Shown here: positions 21,631-27,277 of the stretch, piece after piece
Layout of the letters: each line of letters starts with the position of its first letter
How positions within the stretch are numbered: the first letter of the stretch is position 1
Virus record (IMG/VR): IMGVR_UViG_3300046529_000497
Location: 1 to 27,277 of that record
Strand: one strand, 5' to 3'
Length of the DNA stretch: 27,277 nucleotides
DNA from: a virus
Notes under the pieces: model-generated
Seen by the model: only the letters and a program-made list of their open reading frames with translations
Database searches by the model: none
Told to the model about the DNA's origin: nothing
Position numbers and translations under genes: made by a program

Positions 21631-22269
21631 TTACGAGCGCTTGCCAGATGCCTTGTTGAAGGCGCGGTCCCAGCCAGCCGATGCCTCACGCTGCGGGTTG
21701 CGTTGCACTTCTCCGCCTGCGCCGAGTTGCGGGTTGCGAGCGGAACGCTCCGGGCGATCGGCATTCGCCGAGTTGCCCGGCGTTGCCTTCAGGACGGCGA
21801 TTGCTTCTTGGCTGCTCATCGACGTGTTGAACGCGAGGCTCGCAGCGAGCGCGACGTTGCGGCCGGCTGCCTTGTGACCCATGATCGCCGCGCAGCGCGC
21901 ACGCTCGCTGAGACGTGCACGGGCGACGGCGCCCTTGCCGCGCGCTTGCTCGTTCTCTTCGTCTTCGGCGCGCTCGTCGTCTTCGTCGTCGGCTGCCTTC
22001 TTGCCTTTCTTGCCCTTGCCCGAATCGTCTTCTTCGAGCTCGTCGTCTTCAGCATCTTCGTCGTCACGCTCGTCTTCAGCGCGCTTGCCCTTCTTGCCCT
22101 TCGAGCCGTTGCTGTCACCGTCGTCGCGGTCTTGCTCTTCCTGCTCGTCGTCTTCGGCGCGCTCGTCTTCGTCGTCGCGCTGATCGTCTTCTGCACGCGC
22201 CGCGCGCGAGTTGATGCCGGCGAGATGGGCGAACGAGAGCCCGCGCGCCGCAAGGGTGCGAATACTCAT
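21631..22269 (-). CDS. Acidic low-complexity protein, probable scaffold-type capsid assembly factor
   Basis: A 212-residue protein in three parts: residues 1-24 (MSIRTLAARGLSFAHLAGINSRAARAED), a highly charged block at about 25-110 (runs of Asp, Glu and Arg, interrupted twice by Lys-rich GKKGK patches), and a folded C-terminal part (SERARCAAIMGHKAAGRNVALAASLAFNTSMSSQEAIAVLKATP). The last segment resembles sequences at the C-terminal, scaffold-like end of phage prohead proteases (an ERARI..I......R..LA..LAF.T.MS...AIA.L pattern). Lambda makes its scaffold Nu3 from the 3' part of the protease gene; here that function seems to be a separate gene, placed correctly between protease and D. The function is inferred. 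Confidence 0.65.
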   Translation of the reverse strand: MSIRTLAARGLSFAHLAGINSRAARAEDDQRDDEDERAEDDEQEEQDRDDGDSNGSKGKKGKRAEDERDDEDAEDDELEEDDSGKGKKGKKAADDEDDERAEDEENEQARGKGAVARARLSERARCAAIMGHKAAGRNVALAASLAFNTSMSSQEAIAVLKATPGNSANADRPERSARNPQLGAGGEVQRNPQREASAGWDRAFNKASGKRS

Positions 22270-22295
22270 AAATTGTCCTTTCGGGGTGGGGAATG

Positions 22296-23165
22296 TCAGC
22301 CCAGCTCTTTGAGCAGGGATCGAAACGCCTCGTCCGGCGCCATCACGGCGTCAGCGAAGCCGATCTCGACGCCGTCGGCACCGAGAAACGTAGTTGCTTG
22401 CGTGCCGCGCACAGCGGCCGCAGAGAGCTTGCGATTGCGCGCGACAGTCTTCACGAACAGTTCGCCCATCGCATCGACGTCGGACTGATAGCGCGCAAGC
22501 GCTTCATCCGACAGCGGGTTGTACGGATTGCCATCCGCCTTGCGCGCGCCGTAGTGGATCATCGTCACTGCGATCCCGTCCTTGGCAAGCGCCTTGGAGA
22601 AATCGACGTGTGCGCAGATCACACCGACCGACCCAGTTCCGCCAGTGCGCGGCACCGTGATCTTGTCGGCCGCGCTGGCGATCGCGTAGGCCGCCGAATA
22701 GGCGCTCTCCGAGAGCACCGCCCAGATTGGCTTCTTGCCGCGAGCGTTGTAGATGGCATCGACCAGGTCGAAGCATCCTGCGACTTCTCCGCCGCCACTG
22801 TCGATGTCGAGCATGATCGCGCGCACCGCCGAGTCCTCGAGGGCCATGCTCAAGTTTGCGCGGATGCCGTCGTAACCGGTCATGCCGCACGTCGGCCGCA
22901 TATAGCCCGACTTCTGAACCAGCGTGCCGCTGATCGGGATGATCGCGACGCCGGCCACGACGTCGTAGTAGCGATACGGCTCATCTTCGCCGTCTTCGGC
23001 AAAGCCGCCGAGATCGCTCATCGCGACCCCTTCGCCCGTCGGACGGAACAGCTTCGTGATGCCAAGCCGATCCGCCAACGCGGCCATCACCATCTCTGCC
23101 TTTGCAGGCGTGATGGCGAGCGGCGTGTTGAACAGCCGCTGCGCCAAGAACGGGAGGTTTTTCAT
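22296..23165 (-). CDS. S49-family prohead protease (lambda gpC-like)
   Basis: A 289-residue serine peptidase of the S49/SppA group. It shows VAIIPISGTLVQKSG (73-87), AIMLDIDSGGGEVAGCFDLVDAI (116-138), SESAYSAAYAIASAADKI with the likely nucleophile Ser157, TGGTGSVGVICAHVDFS, and GARKADGNPYNPLSDEA with the probable general base Lys209. Such proteases mature the prohead between portal and capsid assembly. The start at 23165 overlaps the portal stop by four bases (ATGA); the longer upstream frame runs antisense-like through the portal gene. It lacks the long scaffold extension of lambda gpC, which here appears as the next gene. Confidence 0.92.
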   Translation of the reverse strand: MKNLPFLAQRLFNTPLAITPAKAEMVMAALADRLGITKLFRPTGEGVAMSDLGGFAEDGEDEPYRYYDVVAGVAIIPISGTLVQKSGYMRPTCGMTGYDGIRANLSMALEDSAVRAIMLDIDSGGGEVAGCFDLVDAIYNARGKKPIWAVLSESAYSAAYAIASAADKITVPRTGGTGSVGVICAHVDFSKALAKDGIAVTMIHYGARKADGNPYNPLSDEALARYQSDVDAMGELFVKTVARNRKLSAAAVRGTQATTFLGADGVEIGFADAVMAPDEAFRSLLKELG

Positions 23166-24829
23166 TGCGGTTGCGGCTCTTCTTGAGGGGTGGATGCCTC
23201 GGCAGCCGACTCGGTGCCAGCCCAACTCGGCGGTTTCATGCCGAGCCGTTCGAAGGCCTTCAGTTCGATCGAGCGCTGCGCGAGCACTTCCTCCCAGTCG
23301 AGGCCCTGCTCTGCGCACTCGCGCTTGAGCGTAGACAGACCGGCGTCCATGCCGAGCACTGCGCCCTGCTTTTCCTTGACCGGATCGACCCATCCGCGCG
23401 CAACGCCGAGCCAATCGCACCGCGAATAGGCGGTGGCAGCCTCGATGAAGTCGGGCGCGCCTTTTGGCAGCACGTCGTCGAGGTCGCCGCGTTCGATGAC
23501 TTCCTGCAGCCAGGTTGCGTAGAGCGGGGTTGCCGTGCCGATTTTGTACTCGGCGCTGCGCCGACTCAGCGTCTTCCAGCTTTCCAAGAGCGCCGCGCGC
23601 GCGCTGGAGTAGTTCGTCTTGCTCCAGTCCTGCGTGATTTGCTCTGCGGAAACACCGAGCGCCGCCGCGATCGAGCGCAACATCTCGTGCGCGAAGTCTT
23701 CGAATCCGCTATGCGGGTGAGCCGCTGCCACCTGTCGGATTTCTTCGCCCGGTGCCAGCGTCGGGACGCGGACACCGTTGAGCATCGCCGGCCGCTCTTT
23801 CGCCCAGTCTGCTCTGAGATCCTGATAGAAGCCCAGTTCGCCGCCGTCGCTATCCATCGCGGCTTCGGTCATCGCGGGGTCATACGGGCTCGTCACATAC
23901 GTGCCGAAGATCGTTGCCACCGTAGCAGCTTGCAGCTCGACTCCGTAGTACCGCGCCAGCATCTTCGCGTGCGCGAGAACTGGCGTGAATACGCCGATGC
24001 CGCGGTTCTGACCGGCGCGGTCGTGCTCGAAGTCGTGAATGACGCGGCGCCAGCCGTCGTCGTCCTCGCGCACGACGCGCTCCCACTCCATCGACTCGAC
24101 GGCGTTATACCAGTCGTTCTGATGCGCCTTCCGGATGTGATACGCAATCGGCACGCCGTTGTCGTCAATCTCGACTCCACCGCGCAGATACTTCTGGTCG
24201 ACCATCTGAAACGGGTTCGACAGCCGATCCGGATCGACAACCATGAACGCCGTTGCGTATTGCGCCGCGCCGCGGCCGACGCGCTCAGGCATCCAGTAGT
24301 TCACGAACAGCGATTCGCCATCGATCAGCTTGTGACGCATCGCAAGCCGCAGTTGCTGAGAAACCGTCAGTTGGCGCGAGACGTCATTGAACCGCCCGAG
24401 ATCCTCGGAGAACCCGCGCCACAACGACTCGATGGCCTGGCGAATCTCGTCGGCCCAGACTGCGTCGAACTTCTTGCTGAAGCGCGACAGCGAGCGCCAG
24501 TCGGGATTTGCCGACAGTCGAAGATGCGCTCCGACGGTGTTGTCAAGGATGCGGGTAATACCGCCATGCGCCCAGCCATCGTTTCGAACCAGATCCCGCT
24601 GACGCGCGACCATGCGATCGCGGTGCTGGTTGATTTCCGAATCCGGCGAGCGAATGTAAGGAAACCACTGACCCATCTCCTGAGTCTGGATGTTCGCTGC
24701 CTCATACGGAAAGAGGCTCGAATACGGCGGCTGCGTGACGCCCGGCCCGCCCCATCCAGAATCAGCGCGCGCACGACCGCCGCCCAGCTCGCCAAACGGC
24801 TTGCCGGAAGAATCGACGATGAGTGACAT
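23162..24829 (-). CDS. Portal protein (lambda gpB family)
   Basis: A 555-residue protein of the lambda portal family (PF05136; lambda gpB 533 residues). Typical segments are HRDRMVARQRDLVRNDGWAHGGITRILDNTVGAHLRLSANPDW, FVNYWMPERVG, MVDPDRLSNP-like DPDRL, VEIDDNGVPIAYHIRKAHQ, and GVFTPVLAHAKMLARYYGVELQAATVATIFGTYV. Twelve copies form the ring through which DNA is packaged and to which the gpW and gpFII layers attach. It overlaps the gpW gene by one base (TAATG) and the protease gene by four bases. A C-terminal Glu/Pro tail is present, as often seen. Confidence 0.94.
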   Translation of the reverse strand: MSLIVDSSGKPFGELGGGRARADSGWGGPGVTQPPYSSLFPYEAANIQTQEMGQWFPYIRSPDSEINQHRDRMVARQRDLVRNDGWAHGGITRILDNTVGAHLRLSANPDWRSLSRFSKKFDAVWADEIRQAIESLWRGFSEDLGRFNDVSRQLTVSQQLRLAMRHKLIDGESLFVNYWMPERVGRGAAQYATAFMVVDPDRLSNPFQMVDQKYLRGGVEIDDNGVPIAYHIRKAHQNDWYNAVESMEWERVVREDDDGWRRVIHDFEHDRAGQNRGIGVFTPVLAHAKMLARYYGVELQAATVATIFGTYVTSPYDPAMTEAAMDSDGGELGFYQDLRADWAKERPAMLNGVRVPTLAPGEEIRQVAAAHPHSGFEDFAHEMLRSIAAALGVSAEQITQDWSKTNYSSARAALLESWKTLSRRSAEYKIGTATPLYATWLQEVIERGDLDDVLPKGAPDFIEAATAYSRCDWLGVARGWVDPVKEKQGAVLGMDAGLSTLKRECAEQGLDWEEVLAQRSIELKAFERLGMKPPSWAGTESAAEASTPQEEPQPQ

Positions 24830-25074
24830 TAGAAGAGAGCCCTTCGCGCGCGCGGGTAGTGTTGAATGATGCCGAGTGCTTTCTGCAGCATCAGGATGCT
24901 GCGGTAGACAAGTGCCGTATCGGTGGCTGTGTACGTCACCGACTTCGTGCCGTCGCCCTGCGCATAGGAGGCGCTCACGATCTTCGCGCCGGCTGACAGG
25001 TCGAAGTACGCCGCTTGAAGCGCGGCGAGTCTCGACTGCATGTCTGCCGTGCTCATTCCATCCGTGATTGCCAT
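24829..25074 (-). CDS. Head-tail joining protein gpW
   Basis: An 81-residue protein with the gpW pattern (PF02831): STADMQSRLAALQAAYFDLSAGAKIVSASYAQGDGTKSVTYTATD, then LVYRSILMLQKALGI. It forms a small layer beneath the portal that completes the head and offers a site for tail attachment. AGGACAGCA precedes the ATG. It lies between terminase and portal, as in lambda (Nu1-A-W-B), and overlaps the portal gene by one base. Length is normal (lambda gpW 68 residues, many homologues about 80). Confidence 0.88.
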   Translation of the reverse strand: MAITDGMSTADMQSRLAALQAAYFDLSAGAKIVSASYAQGDGTKSVTYTATDTALVYRSILMLQKALGIIQHYPRARRALF

Positions 25075-25081
25075 TGCTGTC

Positions 25082-27226
25082 CTATGCGAGACGGTTCGTC
25101 AGCTTCTTCCTGACAGGTTGAACTTCGGTCGTTGGCGCCATCGGTACTGACGGCGCAACGACTGGCGCATCCGCTTGAGTCGGTGCCCACTCTTGCTGCA
25201 CGGCGTCGTATTCGAGCGGCATCGCAACGAGATCCGCCCGCTTGTTCAGCTTCAGCCCAAGGTGCGTGAGGCCGCAAAGCGCCGCGTATGCGTACACTCG
25301 GCAGTCCAGCGCCTCGTTCGCGCGGCCCGAAGGCAATTCCCACACCCGGAACTTCTGGCCGCTCGTCACCTTCACGACGGATCGCTCCGACGTGAGCTGC
25401 TCGAAGTAGCCGATGTCCCGATCGCTCGGAAAGTGCATGAAGCCCGGACCCGATTCCTCGACGTGGAGTCGATTGCGGATCGTGTCCTTCGCCGTGTTCA
25501 CGCCGATGATCACCGGCCGGAATGACGCTTTCGTCCGCCGCGACGGCTTCTTCACCGGCCACACGGGATTGCGTCGGCCATTCACGGCCGACTCGCCCTT
25601 GATCGCCCAGATCTTTCGACCGAGACGCGCCTTCGAGAAGTCGTAGACCTTCTGCGTGTGGTGACCACCCGAGTCGATACAGACCGCCATCGCTTCGAAC
25701 GGTCTCCCGTCGGCGCGGCGCCAGACCTGGTCGAGAAACGCGTCGAGCCGATCCCACGGCTCGGGCGTTTCCATGTCGCCTTCGATGACCTCGTAGTCGA
25801 TCGACCAGCTTTCCTCGTTGCGGCCCCAGCCCACCACTTCGATTTCGAAGCGATAGTCCTGAACGTCGACGCCGACGGTCACGACAGCGACGCCATCCGG
25901 CACCTGCGCGGCCCACTTCTCGCCGCGCGCAAGCAACGCCTCAACGCGCAGCGTCTTTCCGGAGTTCGGCCGGTAGGGAAGCCCCTGCTGCGTGTTCCAC
26001 CAAGTCTGCTTCTTGTCTTCGTCGCCTTCGGCCGCGAGCCACTTCGCAGCGATGTCGGACGGTTTGTCCTTTTGCCAAGGGCTGAAGAGCTTGCCGGCCT
26101 GGAAGCCGGCATGTTCGTTCTCGACGCCCCACTTTCCGCAGTCAGGGCACTTCGCCCGGTAGACGGCATGACGATCACTCGTCGACCATTCCCAGATCGC
26201 ATCGATCGCCGCAGCGCCATCTTGATCGCGCCACGCGCGGTCGTAGTCGTCAAGCGGCACGTGCCGGCCGCCGCAGCATTCGAACGTTCTGGTCTGGTGC
26301 CAGCGCGTCGTCTGCAGCGCGCGCAAGCGCTCGCCCTCGGTCCAACCAGCGCCGCACGACTCGCAGTAGATGCGCGCCGTCTTCGGGAAGTGCTGAAGCA
26401 CCGTCCCGTTGTCGTCTTTCGACTTGTCCCACTGGACGTGCTTGAAGAATTCGAGGAACTGCCGATGCGAGCAATGCGGACACTCGACCGACGCGCGCCG
26501 CTGGTCGGATTCCTTGTAGCTGGCCTCAATGCGGCTTTCGTCTTCGACCGTGGGCGAGCACGCGCGCACCGACAGCCAGTTGACGCCGAACGTCGCGGTC
26601 CGCTCTTCGGCCAACGCGATCGGCTCGCCTTCGCGGGTCACCGGGTACTTGTCGACCTCGTCGGCGAGAATCACGCGCACCGGGCGCCGCGCGAGGTTGT
26701 CAGGACTACCCGCACCGGCCAGCGCCAGAAAGCCGCCAGGGAACGCCTTGAACAGCAGCGTCTCATCGGCGTTACGCGTCTTGCTCGTGCCAACGATCTC
26801 GCGCAGCACGGGCGTCACGCGGATCAGCGGACTGATCCGCTCCTTACTGAACTGCTCGGCAGCGTCCTCTTTCGGTTGCAGCAGCAGGATCGGGCAAGGA
26901 TCAAGATGCGCGAAGTATCCGAAGACGTTCTCAAGCAGTGCGGTCTTCAGCAGCTGCGTGCTCACCATCGTGGTGACGACATGCACGCCGGGCTCGGTTA
27001 CCGCGAGCATCGGTCCGCGCGCGATCTCGACCGTCGAGGTTTCCCAGTTGCCCGAGGTGCTGCCGGCTTCCTTCGCAAGCTTCCGGAAGGTGTCCGCCCA
27101 TGCCGGCACGCTGATGCGCGGCGGCGGCGTCCATGCGCGGCGCACAGACGCGCGGAGCTTGTCAGCCTTCTCGTTCCGAGAAATTGGCTTCCGGCTCGCC
27201 GAGTTGGGCAATATGCTTGTGGACAT
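25082..27226 (-). CDS. Terminase large subunit (lambda gpA-like)
   Basis: A 714-residue protein of the lambda gpA family (PF05876), slightly longer than lambda gpA (641). The N-terminal ATPase has a deviant Walker A at 89-95 (STQLLKT), Walker B VILADE (185-190), and LLLQPKEDAAEQFSKERISPLI. A zinc-ribbon-like pair follows (CPHC 249-252, CESC 288-291), then further cysteines (317-318 and CPDC 360-363) in an extra segment of about 60 residues. The nuclease region includes VTVGVDVQDYRFEIEVVGWG (about 449-468) and AVCIDSGGHH. The enzyme cuts concatemeric DNA at cos and powers packaging, which suggests a cos-type phage. The gene overlaps the small-subunit end upstream. Confidence 0.95.
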   Translation of the reverse strand: MSTSILPNSASRKPISRNEKADKLRASVRRAWTPPPRISVPAWADTFRKLAKEAGSTSGNWETSTVEIARGPMLAVTEPGVHVVTTMVSTQLLKTALLENVFGYFAHLDPCPILLLQPKEDAAEQFSKERISPLIRVTPVLREIVGTSKTRNADETLLFKAFPGGFLALAGAGSPDNLARRPVRVILADEVDKYPVTREGEPIALAEERTATFGVNWLSVRACSPTVEDESRIEASYKESDQRRASVECPHCSHRQFLEFFKHVQWDKSKDDNGTVLQHFPKTARIYCESCGAGWTEGERLRALQTTRWHQTRTFECCGGRHVPLDDYDRAWRDQDGAAAIDAIWEWSTSDRHAVYRAKCPDCGKWGVENEHAGFQAGKLFSPWQKDKPSDIAAKWLAAEGDEDKKQTWWNTQQGLPYRPNSGKTLRVEALLARGEKWAAQVPDGVAVVTVGVDVQDYRFEIEVVGWGRNEESWSIDYEVIEGDMETPEPWDRLDAFLDQVWRRADGRPFEAMAVCIDSGGHHTQKVYDFSKARLGRKIWAIKGESAVNGRRNPVWPVKKPSRRTKASFRPVIIGVNTAKDTIRNRLHVEESGPGFMHFPSDRDIGYFEQLTSERSVVKVTSGQKFRVWELPSGRANEALDCRVYAYAALCGLTHLGLKLNKRADLVAMPLEYDAVQQEWAPTQADAPVVAPSVPMAPTTEVQPVRKKLTNRLA

Positions 27227-27277
27227 GCGCGGTTAGGGTCTCGACAACTCGGTCGGCCTCGACGCCCAGATCGGCTG
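27162..27277 (-). CDS. Terminase small subunit, C-terminal end (partial)
   Basis: The frame entering from the right edge on the minus strand encodes 37 residues, ADLGVEADRVVETLTAHVHKHIAQLGEP and so on, ending with TGA at 27164-27162. It overlaps the start of the large terminase gene by 65 bases. The helical, charged composition and position directly before a gpA-like gene fit the end of a Nu1/DUF1441-type small terminase subunit, which recognises cos DNA. The DNA-binding N-terminus is outside the window, so the family is inferred from context and the short tail. Confidence 0.55.
   Translation of the reverse strand, partial: ADLGVEADRVVETLTAHVHKHIAQLGEPEANFSEREG

Noticed and set aside
23165-24826. 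Long plus-strand open frame (553 codons) opposite the portal gene, and similar ones opposite the capsid and gp46 genes
   Set aside because: These mirror the real genes because GC-rich codons leave few stops on the antisense strand; composition is Arg/Ala-rich with no recognisable domain and no RBS or operon context.

Overview
This window looks like the late (virion) half of a temperate phage or prophage from a high-GC betaproteobacterium, probably Burkholderia or a close relative. The evidence is GC-rich codon use, a tRNA-Pro(GGG) 3' fragment used as the attachment core, an adjacent tyrosine-integrase gene end, and densely packed virion genes. The host genus is an inference; no host gene is visible.

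Left end (1-861): the last codons of a tyrosine integrase, then a non-coding att region. This region holds a 49-nt 3' fragment of tRNA-Pro, a rho-independent terminator, and a TTTCTAATATTTT motif on both sides of the core, which would fit integrase arm sites. A LexA-type operator (ACTGTA-N6-TACAGT) follows, ahead of two overlapping plus-strand genes for small cysteine-motif proteins. Phage-like DNA on both sides of the core suggests an intact attP (circular or packaged genome) or a tandem prophage junction, not a simple attR.

Rest of the window (858-27277): almost one minus-strand late operon, read right to left. The head module is lambda-like: terminase small (partial) and large subunits, gpW, portal, S49 protease, an acidic scaffold-like protein, decoration protein D, capsid E and a gpFII-like connector. 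The tail module is Mu-like and contractile: a tail-terminator-like protein, gp38/DUF2635, sheath, tube, tail assembly chaperone with a -1 frameshift product, tape measure, gpN, gpP, gp45, gp46, gp47, gp48 and fibre. The virion is therefore predicted to be a myovirus with a lambda-type capsid.

Beyond the fibre the layout is less usual. A plus-strand membrane acyltransferase (likely lysogenic conversion of surface polysaccharide) sits against the late operon. After it come a coiled-coil/TM protein and a GH19 endolysin, three beta-rich structural proteins (one with an exact 21-residue Ala/Ser/Gln repeat), an HNH nuclease, a holin candidate, a lipoprotein and DUF1353.

Most genes overlap by 1-4 nt (ATGA, TAATG), but five short hairpins of the type GCCGCC-TTCG-GGCGGC-T(n) interrupt the operon just upstream of particular genes. 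The best-supported signal that gene prediction would miss is the frameshift cassette: GGGAAAC, a 7-nt spacer and a perfect 8-bp hairpin, giving a 156-aa chaperone fusion. Also notable are a nested carbohydrate-binding-like insertion in the gp46 baseplate protein and the SOS-box-led gene pair beside the att site.
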